Position numbers and translations under genes: made by a program
The notes under the pieces: generated by a model
The model's input: the letters and a program-made list of their open reading frames with translations, nothing else
What the model was told of the DNA's origin: nothing
Databases searched by the model: none
Part shown: positions 26,605 to 35,199 of the stretch, piece after piece
How positions within the stretch are numbered: the stretch's first letter is position 1
Layout of the letters: every line of letters starts with the position of its first letter
From: Flaviramulus multivorans
GTDB taxonomy: Bacteria; Bacteroidota; Bacteroidia; Flavobacteriales; Flavobacteriaceae
Assembly: GCF_021728415.1 (NCBI RefSeq)
Contig: NZ_JAKKDV010000002.1
Location: forward strand, 434,001 to 498,000
Direction: 5' to 3'
Length of the DNA stretch: 64,000 nucleotides

Positions 26605-28515
26605 ATGACAAAAGGAAATATTAATGTATCGGTAGAAAATATCTTCCCACTCATTAAAAAATTCTTGTATAGCGACCACGAAATCTTTTTACGTGAGTTA
26701 ATTAGTAATGCTACTGATGCCACTTTAAAATTAAAACACCTAACCAGTATAGGTGAAGCAAAAGTTGAATACGGAACCCCTAAAATTGAAGTTAAAATTG
26801 ATAAAAAAGGTAAAAAACTTCATATTATAGACCAAGGTATCGGTATGACTGCCGAAGAAGTTGAAAAATACATTAACGAGGTTGCATTTTCTGGAGCTGA
26901 AGAATTTTTAGATAAGTATAAAGATTCTGCGAAAGATTCTGGTATAATTGGACATTTTGGTTTAGGTTTCTATTCGGCATTTATGGTAGCTGAAAAAGTT
27001 GAAATTATTACCAAATCATATAAAGATGAACCTGCAGCCCATTGGATTTGCGATGGTTCTCCTGAATTTTCATTAGAAACTTCTGATAAAACAGAAAGAG
27101 GTACGGAGATTATCCTACACATTGCTGATGATGAAAAGGAGTTTTTGGAAGAAGCTCGTATTCGCGAGTTATTGACTAAATACAACAAGTTTATGCCTAT
27201 TCCTATTAAGTTTGGAACTAAAGAAATAAACGACCCGGATTTTACACCTCAAACCACTAAAGATAAAGACGGTAAAGAAACTACAGAACCGCACAAAAAA
27301 ATTACCGTTGATAACATAGTAAACAACCCTAATCCCGCTTGGACAAAACAACCTACAGATTTAAAAGATGAAGATTACAAAGATTTTTATCGTGAGTTGT
27401 ACCCCATGCAGTTTGAAGAGCCGTTATTCAACATTCATTTAAATGTTGATTACCCGTTCAACCTAACAGGAATTTTATACTTCCCGAAGCTGTCTAACGA
27501 CATGCAAATTCAAAAAGATAGAATTCAATTATATCAAAATCAGGTTTTTGTAACTGATAATGTAGAAGGAATCGTGCCAGAATTTTTAACCATGCTTCGC
27601 GGTGTTATTGATTCTCCAGACATCCCTCTTAACGTATCGCGCAGTTACTTACAAGCTGATGGAGCCGTTAAAAAGATTTCATCTTACATAACGCGTAAAG
27701 TTGCCGATAAATTAAAATCGTTGTTCAACAATAATCGTGAAGATTTTGAAGCAAAATGGAACGATATCAAAATCGTGATTGAGTACGGAATGCTTTCTGA
27801 AGAAAAATTCTTCGAAAAAGCCGATGCTTTTGCACTTTACCCAACCGTTGATGGCACATATTATACATACGAAGAGTTGTATAACAAAATCAAGGCAAAC
27901 CAAACGGATAAGGATGACAAATTAGTGATTCTGTATGCTTCAGACAAAGATGCACAACACAGCTATATTGAAGCTGCCAAAGCAAAAGGTTATGAGGTAT
28001 TATTGTTAGACTCACCTATTGTTTCACATTTAATTCAGAAGTTAGAAACTACTAAAGAAAAAGTGTCTTTTGCACGTGTAGATGGCGATCATATTGACAA
28101 TTTAATTAAGAAAGACGACACAGTAATTTCTAAATTGGATGACGACCAAAAGAAAACTTTAGAAGAGGTTTTAAAAGATGTTATTCCATCTGAAAAATTT
28201 ATGGTTCAATTGGAAGCTATGGATAGCAATGCCAACCCATTTATTATCACCCAACCAGAATTTATGCGTCGTATGAAAGAGATGCAGCAAACTGGTGGTG
28301 GCGGTATGTTTGGTATGGGTAATATGCCAGAAATGTACAACTTGGTTGTAAACACCAACCACGAATTGGTAAGCGAAATTTTAAACACGAAAACTAAAAA
28401 GAAACAAGAGCGTTTAATAACCCAAAGTTTAGATTTAGCACGTTTATCTCAAGGGCTACTTAAAGGTGAAGAATTAACAAACTTTATCAAACGTAGTTAT
28501 GAAATGATAAAATAA
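26605..28515 (+). CDS. htpG: Molecular chaperone HtpG (Hsp90)
   Basis: Bacterial Hsp90, an ATP-driven dimeric chaperone. The N-terminal GHKL ATPase has ELISNATDATLKLKHL (Mg-binding Asn), IIDQGIGM near residue 72, and GHFGLGFYSAFMV near 115. The middle domain (about 230-440) includes PLNVSRSYLQADGAVKKI with the catalytic Arg, and the C-terminal dimerisation domain follows. Total 636 residues. A glycine/methionine-rich segment GGGGMFGMGNMPEM lies near residue 566, seen in other Bacteroidetes homologues as I recall. It starts ATG 26605 without a Shine-Dalgarno. Confidence 0.97.
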   Translation: MTKGNINVSVENIFPLIKKFLYSDHEIFLRELISNATDATLKLKHLTSIGEAKVEYGTPKIEVKIDKKGKKLHIIDQGIGMTAEEVEKYINEVAFSGAEEFLDKYKDSAKDSGIIGHFGLGFYSAFMVAEKVEIITKSYKDEPAAHWICDGSPEFSLETSDKTERGTEIILHIADDEKEFLEEARIRELLTKYNKFMPIPIKFGTKEINDPDFTPQTTKDKDGKETTEPHKKITVDNIVNNPNPAWTKQPTDLKDEDYKDFYRELYPMQFEEPLFNIHLNVDYPFNLTGILYFPKLSNDMQIQKDRIQLYQNQVFVTDNVEGIVPEFLTMLRGVIDSPDIPLNVSRSYLQADGAVKKISSYITRKVADKLKSLFNNNREDFEAKWNDIKIVIEYGMLSEEKFFEKADAFALYPTVDGTYYTYEELYNKIKANQTDKDDKLVILYASDKDAQHSYIEAAKAKGYEVLLLDSPIVSHLIQKLETTKEKVSFARVDGDHIDNLIKKDDTVISKLDDDQKKTLEEVLKDVIPSEKFMVQLEAMDSNANPFIITQPEFMRRMKEMQQTGGGGMFGMGNMPEMYNLVVNTNHELVSEILNTKTKKKQERLITQSLDLARLSQGLLKGEELTNFIKRSYEMIK

Positions 28516-28522
28516 CAACTTT

Positions 28523-28570
28523 GTCATTGCGAGGAGTCCCGGTAGCTATCGGGACGACGCGGCAATCTCT
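28523..28570. repeat. Palindromic dispersed repeat with GTCCCG/CGGGAC core
   Basis: Outer arms ATTGC and GCAAT enclose a core GTCCCG-GTAGCTAT-CGGGAC; the whole can fold as a cruciform. It lies just after htpG at the edge of the AT-rich gene pair. Similar GAGGAGTCCC...GGGACGACGCGGCAAT elements are known to me as common flavobacterial repeats, not verified here. Confidence 0.75.
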
Positions 28571-28851
28571 TTTTTGCAAACAGAAGACTTCAGAAAGTTG
28601 GCAGTCAATTCCTTGTGAAATGTAATAGATTAAATAAAAATTGATATAATTATGTCTTTGCAAGGCATTGTTCTTGTTTATTAGTTCAAAAAATAAATTT
28701 ACTCAACCTTTGCTTCGTTTTTTAATCCTACAATTAGTCACTTGAATTAATTACTAATGTCCGAAAAAAATGATATATTCGTTGCTAATCTACTGACAAA
28801 CAGAAAGATTAATACGCACTAAATAAAAACGATTTAATATTATTTTTAATA
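28571..28851. other. AT-rich intergenic region
   Basis: About 280 bases between the repeat and the methyltransferase gene. I find no ORF of useful length, RNA or clear promoter; composition is strongly AT-rich. Confidence 0.5.
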
Positions 28852-29565
28852 ATGGACAAATCTACCAAATACTCCAGAAATGAGTCAAATGATAAAACCC
28901 TTCATAGGCAAAAAAACAGAAGACATTATACTGATATTAACCCCTATATTAGTGAATACTTAAGAAGTAATATGATCCAAGGAAATCTACTTGACTTGGG
29001 CTGTGGCATGGGTTACATGTCGAACGCTTTTGACAAAATTGGGTTTTGCGTCACTGGTTTAGATGGTGATAATCAACGTGTTTTAAAAGCAAAACTAAAA
29101 TATCCCAGTATTAACTTTATTTGTTATAAAATCACAAGTTATCTTCCTTTTGAAGATAATTCTTTTGATGTTATTTTTTCTCGCAGTGTTTTTCAGTACA
29201 TAGATCATGAACACATTATTAGAGAATGTAAAAGGGTTCTTAAAAAAGATGGCCACATTATAATGCTTGAAAATTTAAAAAACAACCCAATAACTAGATT
29301 TGGTAGAGCAACTCTTAAGCTTACAAATTATGATTTCCAATCATACCCTTGGAATCATTTTACTGTGTCAGAAATATTTGATATAAAAAATCAGTTTCAA
29401 AATCCATCTTTGCATTTTTTTCATTTTTTATCTCCATTGTGTTACTTGAAGGTTTTTAATAAGCTTTATCCTTTATTTTTTCGATTAGATCAAAAATTAT
29501 TAGCCATAAAATTTATGAGGAATTTTGCATGGTTAGTTCTACTTATGGGAAAAAACAATCAATGA
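28852..29565 (+). CDS. Class I SAM-dependent methyltransferase
   Basis: Cytosolic methyltransferase of the Methyltransf_11 type, 237 residues. Motif I is LLDLGCGMGYMSNAF near residue 47, the acidic end of strand 2 is VTGLDGDNQ near 70, motif post-I is LPFEDNSFDVIFSRSVFQYI near 100, and RECKRVLKKDGHIIMLEN near 125 completes the fold. The C-terminal 80 residues are aromatic-rich. Such enzymes often modify glycans, lipids or quinones, but no pathway gene is next to it. It overlaps the following gene by 4 bases (ATGA), and both are AT-rich relative to the flanking core genes, suggesting joint acquisition. Confidence 0.85.
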   Translation: MDKSTKYSRNESNDKTLHRQKNRRHYTDINPYISEYLRSNMIQGNLLDLGCGMGYMSNAFDKIGFCVTGLDGDNQRVLKAKLKYPSINFICYKITSYLPFEDNSFDVIFSRSVFQYIDHEHIIRECKRVLKKDGHIIMLENLKNNPITRFGRATLKLTNYDFQSYPWNHFTVSEIFDIKNQFQNPSLHFFHFLSPLCYLKVFNKLYPLFFRLDQKLLAIKFMRNFAWLVLLMGKNNQ

Positions 29566-30812
29566 CAATATCAGAAATATTTGGAAAAAAAATAACAGTT
29601 CAGAAGGCTCTTCAATTCATTTCTGATATATATTATTCCGGTAAATTAGTAGAACTTTCTTCATTTATTGTTTGGGAAATCAAATACCTTTTATTTTTTT
29701 ATAGAAACAGTCAAATACTAAAGTTTAACGGTGCAAATCCATTAAGATTTTTTACACGCAAAGATAAGTTGCTCGAGATTAAATCCGAAAGCTTTGAAAT
29801 TTCTAAGAGTGATATAGATTGGGTTTTGGTTTTTATTGATGATTCACAAAATCTATGGGGAAATATTATCAATAATGAATCTACACTATTTCAATTTTCG
29901 CCCGAAGGTATCTTAATAAATTCTTTTGAACTCAAAGATAAAATATCGGGTATATACATAAATAAAAAAAATAGTGTTTTTTGCTGCGCTGCTGGCATAC
30001 TTTATAAGCTTTCTGAAAATAAAAAATTGCTAAGGGAAGTATTAAAACTTTCTACCTGTGATAGTTACTTTCTTCAGGACGCATTTACTGAAACTCCCAA
30101 GGGGGAGTTATTCATTGGTGAATATGCTAATATTTTTGAAAATAAGAAATGGAAATTTGTTGGCTATATTTATCACTCTATTGACAATGGAGACACATGG
30201 AATAAAATAGATTTTTTCAAAAAGACAGGAGTAAATAAGCACATTCATATACTAAAATGGAGCAATGTAGTTAATGGCCTTATAATGACAGATGGTGATA
30301 ATCAAAAAAACATTTGGCTTAATAAATCCAATAAATATTTTAATCGGTTATCTTCAACACCAGAGTTAGGTTGGAAAAAACTAAATAAATATCACATCCA
30401 AAAAGGTGGTTATACGGGAATTGCCGAATTAAATAATAAAATATTATTTGGTACGGACTACAATGGAGGTACTAATTTTTTGATTTCAACAAAAGATATG
30501 ATTTGTTTTGATAAAAAAGTGATACCAAACCCATATAGAAGATCGACTTTCAATAGGATTGCTATTAGGAGAAACAAACTAAATAAATTGGAAATTTGGT
30601 CAAATATAAGATTTAAACATAACAAAAAAATTAAAAGTTTGGTTATGTTATCGATTGACGATGGAGAAACTTGGAAAAAAATAATTGAGTATGATGGAAC
30701 TCAATTTGAAATAGATATAATTAGTAATTCAAGAAAGGTTATAACAGAAATTTATTTATTAATAAAGGACAAAAAGGAAGAGTCATTTACAACATTGCTT
30801 ATAAATTCATGA
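29562..30812 (+). CDS. BNR/Asp-box beta-propeller protein of unknown function
   Basis: I start at ATG 29562, which overlaps the methyltransferase stop as ATGA, rather than the upstream ATG at 29529. The 416-residue protein has at least two Asp-box motifs, SIDNGDTW near residue 205 and SIDDGETW near 372, the hallmark of sialidase-like propellers, plus repeated strand patterns between them. No signal peptide, lipobox or T9SS tail is visible, so it may be cytoplasmic. Catalytic sialidase arginines are not evident. Coupling to the methyltransferase suggests a shared process, possibly surface-glycan metabolism; that is inference. Very AT-rich codon use. Confidence 0.7.
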   Translation: MTISEIFGKKITVQKALQFISDIYYSGKLVELSSFIVWEIKYLLFFYRNSQILKFNGANPLRFFTRKDKLLEIKSESFEISKSDIDWVLVFIDDSQNLWGNIINNESTLFQFSPEGILINSFELKDKISGIYINKKNSVFCCAAGILYKLSENKKLLREVLKLSTCDSYFLQDAFTETPKGELFIGEYANIFENKKWKFVGYIYHSIDNGDTWNKIDFFKKTGVNKHIHILKWSNVVNGLIMTDGDNQKNIWLNKSNKYFNRLSSTPELGWKKLNKYHIQKGGYTGIAELNNKILFGTDYNGGTNFLISTKDMICFDKKVIPNPYRRSTFNRIAIRRNKLNKLEIWSNIRFKHNKKIKSLVMLSIDDGETWKKIIEYDGTQFEIDIISNSRKVITEIYLLIKDKKEESFTTLLINS

Positions 30813-31034
30813 CCCGAACCAACATGTTTTATTGTACACAGTGCAGTTAATCAGTCTTAAGGAATAGTTTCCAGTGATACAAAGTAGTATGCCCATCAAA
30901 TTTTCTAAGGAGAATCCATTGCATGAGGCGGATAATGGTTATCGCACTTCCGTACAACTTGACGCTTCATTATCTTCCACTTTTTGCTATCTTAGTACTA
31001 TGGCACTTACCATTTACAAACACATTAACAAACC
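30813..31034. other. Non-coding interval, possible remnant
   Basis: 222 bases between the propeller gene and the MOSC gene, richer in GC than the pair upstream. I see no intact ORF or terminator; a 54-codon frame from 30921 runs into the MOSC gene in another frame and is not credible. It may be decayed sequence or the MOSC leader. Confidence 0.35.
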
Positions 31035-31673
31035 ATGAAAATCATCTCCACAAACATCGCAAAACCCGTTACTTTTATTTGGAATGGTAAAGAAGAAACC
31101 ACAGGTATTTATAAAAAGCCTACCAACCAACCTATTTATCTCACTAAAAATGACATAAAAGGTGATGAAGTGACCGATAGAGTGCATCATGGTGGCGAGT
31201 TTAAAGCCTGCTATATGTTTTCAGCAGAAGAGTACCCATATTGGAAAAACCTTTACCCACATTTAGAGTGGACTTGGGGTATGTTTGGTGAAAACCTTAC
31301 CGTTTCTGATTTTGATGAAACCAAAGTGTTTTTAGGCGACATCTATAAAGTTGGTGATGCTTTAGTAAGGATTTCGCAATACCGCGAACCTTGTTATAAA
31401 CTTGGTCATAAATTTGGAACACAACACGTTATTAGGCAGTTTATTCAACATGGTTTTGGTGGCACCTATTTAACTATTTTAGAAGAAGGTAATGTTGCTG
31501 TTAACGATGCATTTAAATTGGTTGAAAGACCCGAAAGCAGTTTAACTGTTGCACAATTATTTCAATTAGTGCACGCCAAAGAAAAAGACCAAACTTTACT
31601 TAAAATAGCAGCAAAGAGTCTTGCCATTCCTCCTAAAAAAAGAGTTTTATTAAGTGGTTATATAAAAAATTAA
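31035..31673 (+). CDS. MOSC domain protein (YiiM-like)
   Basis: Cytosolic protein of 212 residues with a MOSC domain at about residues 30-165 and a 3-alpha tail, the YiiM layout. Seen are VTDRVHHGGEFKACYMFSAE near residue 46, WGMFGENLTVSDFD near 82, and the conserved cysteine in QYREPCYKLGHKFG near 122, the proposed Mo/sulfur ligand. Relatives help reduce N-hydroxylated compounds or take part in molybdenum-cofactor sulfur chemistry; which applies here is not known. Confidence 0.88.
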   Translation: MKIISTNIAKPVTFIWNGKEETTGIYKKPTNQPIYLTKNDIKGDEVTDRVHHGGEFKACYMFSAEEYPYWKNLYPHLEWTWGMFGENLTVSDFDETKVFLGDIYKVGDALVRISQYREPCYKLGHKFGTQHVIRQFIQHGFGGTYLTILEEGNVAVNDAFKLVERPESSLTVAQLFQLVHAKEKDQTLLKIAAKSLAIPPKKRVLLSGYIKN

Positions 31674-31691
31674 GGTTGTGTAGGTTTGTTA

Positions 31692-31699
31692 TATCTTTG
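31692..31699 (+). promoter_or_regulatory. Candidate -7 box for the helicase gene
   Basis: TATCTTTG, a perfect TAnnTTTG match, 15 bases before ATG 31715; an upstream TTG (31676) is too close for standard spacing. Confidence 0.45.
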
Positions 31700-31714
31700 C
31701 CTTAAAATTTACAC

Positions 31715-32956
31715 ATGTCGTTTAAAGACTTACAACTAAATAAACCTATTTTAAGAGCTGTTGCCGAAGCTGGATATGACAACCCAACTTTAGTACAAGA
31801 AAAAACAATTCCTTTTGTCCTAAATAAAAAGGATGTTATTGTTTCTGCTCAAACAGGAACTGGTAAAACAGCTGCTTTTGCCTTACCAATTTTACAATTG
31901 TTGTTTGATAATCAAGACGCACCCAAAAAAGGTAAAAAAATTAAAGCCTTAATTATAAGCCCAACCCGAGAACTTGCTGTTCAAATAGAAGAAAATTTTA
32001 AAACCTACAGTACTTATACAAACCTTCGCACTTCGGTTATTTACGGAGGCACCTCTATTGAACCGCAAAAAGATATTTTAAAAAAAGGCATTGATATTTT
32101 AATTGCAACTCCAGGGCGTTTGCTCGATTTACATAAACAAGACTTTGTTAATTTAGATTATGTAGAAACCTTGGTTTTAGATGAAGCCGATTTAATGCTC
32201 GATATGGGTTTTATTGATGACGTTAAAAAAATTGAGCGTTTATGTACTAAAGAAAAACAAGTGTTATTGTTTTCGGCTACTATACCTTATAAGGTTGAAC
32301 AACTGGCCAACACTATTTTAACTAACCCAGAGCGTATTGAAGTTGCACCAAATTCTTCAACATCAAAAAATGTAAACCAAGTACTTTATTATGTTCCAAA
32401 ACGTAATAAAATAGAACTGTGTTTACACTTATTAAGAAACACTATTAAGGGCAGTATCTTAATTTTTAGACGCACCAAATTTGGCGTTGATAAACTAGAA
32501 CAAACACTTTTAAAAAATGGCTATAAAGTAGAAAGTATTCATGGTGATAAATCTCAAAATTTGCGTCAGGAAGCCTTAAATAAGTTTAAAAATGGCTACG
32601 TAAATATTTTAATTGCCACTGATGTTGCGGCGCGCGGTATTGATATAGATGAATTAGATGCTGTGATTAATTTTGATTTACCAAACGTTCCTGAAACCTA
32701 TGTACACCGAATTGGTAGAACTGCTAGAGCTGGAAAAACAGGAATCTCCTATTCGTTTTGTTCTGCTGATGAAAAATCATATATAAAAACCATTCAGCAA
32801 CTTATTCAATTACAAATTGATGTTATAGAAGACCATCCTTATCCTTTAGATCCTAAAGCTAAACCCATTGTTCATAAATCTAAAAAAACAGGTAGTAAGC
32901 ACAAAAAAGGAAGAAAAAGTGAGGCTTCCAAAAAGAAAAAGAAACGTTGGTATTAA
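31715..32956 (+). CDS. DEAD-box ATP-dependent RNA helicase (RhlE-like)
   Basis: RNA helicase for ribosome assembly or mRNA turnover. Q motif in DNPTLVQEKTIP; motif I AQTGTGKT near residue 45; Ia PTRELA; II LDEADLML near 157; III SAT near 188; IV-VI FRRTKFGVD, ATDVAARGIDIDE and HRIGRTARAGKTG near 320-340. The 413 residues end in a very basic, disordered tail (KKTGSKHKKGRKSEASKKKK) that would hold RNA. Closest in layout to RhlE; the subgroup is not certain. Confidence 0.94.
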   Translation: MSFKDLQLNKPILRAVAEAGYDNPTLVQEKTIPFVLNKKDVIVSAQTGTGKTAAFALPILQLLFDNQDAPKKGKKIKALIISPTRELAVQIEENFKTYSTYTNLRTSVIYGGTSIEPQKDILKKGIDILIATPGRLLDLHKQDFVNLDYVETLVLDEADLMLDMGFIDDVKKIERLCTKEKQVLLFSATIPYKVEQLANTILTNPERIEVAPNSSTSKNVNQVLYYVPKRNKIELCLHLLRNTIKGSILIFRRTKFGVDKLEQTLLKNGYKVESIHGDKSQNLRQEALNKFKNGYVNILIATDVAARGIDIDELDAVINFDLPNVPETYVHRIGRTARAGKTGISYSFCSADEKSYIKTIQQLIQLQIDVIEDHPYPLDPKAKPIVHKSKKTGSKHKKGRKSEASKKKKKRWY

Positions 32957-32964
32957 GCATGTTT

Positions 32965-33381
32965 TTATAGCTCAAAGCGTTTATCAAAATGGTTTTTAAG
33001 CAGTGGTACTTGAATACATATCATTAAACCAAATAAAACCACAGCATACATCAATGTTTTTGAAAGTTTAAAATCCGGTATAGTGTTCGAAATTTTATTA
33101 TCAGAGAGTAAACTAAAGTCTAATTGACTTAACCAACTTGAACCCTCTGTAGGATTGCTAAAAAACAACACATATATTATTATTGCCAAAACTCCTATGG
33201 ATATTAAAACCCATGTTGTTCTTGAAATTAATGGTTTATAAGCGATTGTTTGCTTTTTATTTAATATTTCAATTTGAGACATAACCAAATTAGTAAAATT
33301 AAAAGAGGGACTTTCAATATCACTGCCTTTAATCACTTTTTTTGATAAATCATCTAAATATTTATTGACGTTCTCGCTCAT
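32965..33381 (-). CDS. Two-helix membrane protein, probable anti-sigma factor
   Basis: 138-residue protein starting at ATG 33381 (MSENVNKYLDDLSKKV), 20 bases inside the end of the sigma factor gene; the TTG nine bases earlier is less likely. An N-terminal cytosolic segment of about 48 residues precedes helix 1 (WVLISIGVLAIIIYVLFF), a 35-residue loop and helix 2 (LMYAVVLFGLMICIQVPLL). Its position directly after an ECF sigma gene and its topology suggest an anti-sigma factor, but no HxxxCxxC zinc motif is seen, so this rests on context. Confidence 0.6.
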   Translation of the reverse strand: MSENVNKYLDDLSKKVIKGSDIESPSFNFTNLVMSQIEILNKKQTIAYKPLISRTTWVLISIGVLAIIIYVLFFSNPTEGSSWLSQLDFSLLSDNKISNTIPDFKLSKTLMYAVVLFGLMICIQVPLLKNHFDKRFEL

Positions 33382-33949
33382 AATATTCAATTATTTCGGG
33401 TTCTAATCGCTGTTTTAAAATAGTGGCTAATTTTTTTCTACTTCTAAACAGTTTTACTTTTACATTATTGGGTGTTAAACCAATAGCTTCTGATATTTCT
33501 TCTAATGACAAGTCTTCAAAGTAATATAAAGTTAACAAAAAGCTATCATCGCTTGGTAATAAAGCAATACAATCTTGAATAGCTTGCTCTCGCTCGTTAT
33601 TCTCTAACTTTTCTAAGGCATTATCCATGGTTTTTACTTGGTGTTCAGTAAATTCATTAATTGCCACATCATTAATATATTTTTTATTTTTTTTTATTCT
33701 ATCTAAACTCGTGTTGTAAGCAATTTTATAAATCCACGTTGAAAATTTAGAATCACCTTTAAATCTACTTAACGATTTGTATGCTTTTATAAAAGTGTCT
33801 TGAGCCACTTCTTCAGCTTCTTCCCTATTTTTCAGCATTCTTAACGTTAAAGTATATACCAAATCCTTATAGCGATTCACCAATACAGAAAATGCATTCG
33901 TGTCTCCTTTAATTATAAGGTTGATATAGTGTTGATCGTTAGTGGTCAT
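33362..33949 (-). CDS. ECF-type RNA polymerase sigma-70 factor
   Basis: Extracytoplasmic-function sigma factor, 195 residues. Region 2 is YTLTLRMLKNREEAEEVAQD followed by FIKAYKSLSRFKGDSKF and STWIYKIAYNTSLDRIKKN; region 4 is LTLYYFEDLSLEEISEAIGL with the HTH end NNVKVKLFRSRKKL. It overlaps the probable anti-sigma gene by 20 bases. Its promoter at 33961-33986 matches in sequence and spacing the promoter of the divergent DUF6249 gene, which suggests the sigma factor drives both and itself. Confidence 0.94.
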   Translation of the reverse strand: MTTNDQHYINLIIKGDTNAFSVLVNRYKDLVYTLTLRMLKNREEAEEVAQDTFIKAYKSLSRFKGDSKFSTWIYKIAYNTSLDRIKKNKKYINDVAINEFTEHQVKTMDNALEKLENNEREQAIQDCIALLPSDDSFLLTLYYFEDLSLEEISEAIGLTPNNVKVKLFRSRKKLATILKQRLEPEIIEYYERERQ

Positions 33950-33960
33950 TTTAAAGGTAA

Positions 33961-33986
33961 GACGACACTTTTATATTTTAGGTTAC
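33961..33986 (-). promoter_or_regulatory. ECF-type promoter of the sigma factor gene
   Basis: Minus strand GTAACC (33986-33981), 16-base spacer, CGTC (33964-33961), 12 bases before the sigma ATG. Matches the plus-strand element at 34020-34045 base for base in both boxes. Confidence 0.7.
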
Positions 33987-34019
33987 AAGTTCATTAAAAA
34001 TATTTTTTTGTAATAAAGT

Positions 34020-34045
34020 GTAACCAAAATGAATAGCATATCGTC
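34020..34045 (+). promoter_or_regulatory. ECF-type promoter of the DUF6249 gene
   Basis: GTAACC (34020-34025), 16-base spacer, CGTC (34042-34045), 47 bases before ATG 34092. Divergent twin of the sigma gene's own promoter. Confidence 0.7.
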
Positions 34046-34091
34046 ATAAGCTATGAACACATTAAAAATAATCAATTAAAATCAAAGAATT

Positions 34092-34433
34092 ATGGAAATT
34101 TTAATCCCAATAAGTATGTTTCTAGCTGTTTTTGGAATAGTCTATTTATACTTATCAACTAGAAACAAAGAGCGTTTAGCGCTAATAGAAAAAGGTGCTG
34201 ATGCCAGTATTTTTATGAAAGGTAAAAGCCATACCGCTCCTATTTGGAAAGTACTCATTTTAAACCTTGCATTGTTACTAATGGGCATTGGTATTGGTGT
34301 ATTTATTGCGATGCTTTTAACGGAGTACACAACTCTAGATGAAGATGCTGTTTATCCTGCAATTATCTTCTTTATGGCTGGTGCAAGTTTATTTCTTGGA
34401 TTTAAAATGACAAAAGAATTAGATAAAGAATAA
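34092..34433 (+). CDS. DUF6249 domain-containing membrane protein
   Basis: 113-residue inner-membrane protein. Helix 1 is ILIPISMFLAVFGIVYLYL (residues 3-21), followed by STRNKERLALIEKGAD, a typical DUF6249 stretch, then two helices near 52-75 and 88-105. Function unknown. It is divergent from an ECF sigma factor gene and shares its promoter motif, so it is probably part of that sigma factor's regulon, perhaps in envelope stress. Confidence 0.85.
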   Translation: MEILIPISMFLAVFGIVYLYLSTRNKERLALIEKGADASIFMKGKSHTAPIWKVLILNLALLLMGIGIGVFIAMLLTEYTTLDEDAVYPAIIFFMAGASLFLGFKMTKELDKE

Positions 34434-34461
34434 TACAACCTATTCATCAATCAAAAACACT

Positions 34462-34499
34462 AAAACCTGTTTTCATACTTGAAGATAGGTTTTTTTTAT
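34462..34499 (+). terminator. Terminator of the DUF6249 gene
   Basis: AAACCT and AGGTTT arms with an inner TTCA/TGAA pairing, then eight T. It reaches the end of the convergent dipeptidase gene. Confidence 0.65.
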
Positions 34500-35170
34500 T
34501 TAATAGGAAAATTAAAATAGGTATCAGGAAATGGCTCTCCTCTTAATGTGAAATGCCACCATTCTTTTGGGTAGTTTCTAAACCCGTATTTCATCATAAC
34601 AGCTTGTAATAAATGCCTGTTGACCTTTTGCTTATCTGTAATGTGTTCATAATCAACCCAAGATTGTTCTCCAAAAAAATCGTAGATACTTCCCATATCT
34701 AAAGGCTTTCCGGTATTACCATCAATAATGGTTAAATCTACCGTACTGCCACGGCTATGTCCAGATTTTGATGCTATATAACCTTCCTTGAACAAGTCCC
34801 TTTTTTTAACTTTAGGATAAAAAATATGTTTATTAATGGTATCATTTAAATCACGTGCCCACTTTACAAAATGATTAACCGCTTGTTGCGGCCTGTAGCC
34901 ATCATACACCTTTAAACATAAGTTTTGTTGCTGTAAATCTTGATGAACTAATTTTAGAGCTTTAGCCGTTTCAACAGTTAGAATAAGCCTCTTAGAATGA
35001 TAGCCCGTAATAGGTTTTCCCACAAAATTGTTAGATGTATTATAACGTAATTCAACTTCTAAATCTGGAATAATATCCTTCACATACACAAAGCCTTCTG
35101 GCAGTTGTGCAAACGTGTTTAAATAAAGACACCCAAATAAAACTAAAGCTAAATATTTTATATTTATCAT
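34496..35170 (-). CDS. D-alanyl-D-alanine dipeptidase family protein (VanX/DdpX-like)
   Basis: Secreted M15D zinc dipeptidase, 224 residues. A signal peptide (MINIKYLALVLFGCLYLNTFA) implies the periplasm. Active-site features: YDGYRPQQAVNHF near residue 89, SGHSRGSTVDLTI near 137 with the Zn ligands His and Asp, and EWWHFTL near 206 with the catalytic Glu and third ligand His. It likely recycles D-Ala-D-Ala from the cell wall. There are no vanHA genes, so this is not a vancomycin-resistance cassette. Confidence 0.9.
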   Translation of the reverse strand: MINIKYLALVLFGCLYLNTFAQLPEGFVYVKDIIPDLEVELRYNTSNNFVGKPITGYHSKRLILTVETAKALKLVHQDLQQQNLCLKVYDGYRPQQAVNHFVKWARDLNDTINKHIFYPKVKKRDLFKEGYIASKSGHSRGSTVDLTIIDGNTGKPLDMGSIYDFFGEQSWVDYEHITDKQKVNRHLLQAVMMKYGFRNYPKEWWHFTLRGEPFPDTYFNFPIK

Positions 35171-35199
35171 GATTGTGCTAATTTAGAAAATAAAAGAAC

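Noticed and set aside
29529-29561. Upstream ATG for the propeller gene
   Set aside because: It adds 11 residues inside the methyltransferase gene; the ATGA overlap at 29562 is the usual coupling arrangement.
30921-31085. 54-codon ORF upstream of the MOSC gene
   Set aside because: It runs into the MOSC coding region in another frame and has a composition expected of chance.
34496-35170. Vancomycin-resistance gene vanX
   Set aside because: The enzyme is VanX/DdpX-like but secreted and without vanH or vanA; a cell-wall recycling role is more likely.
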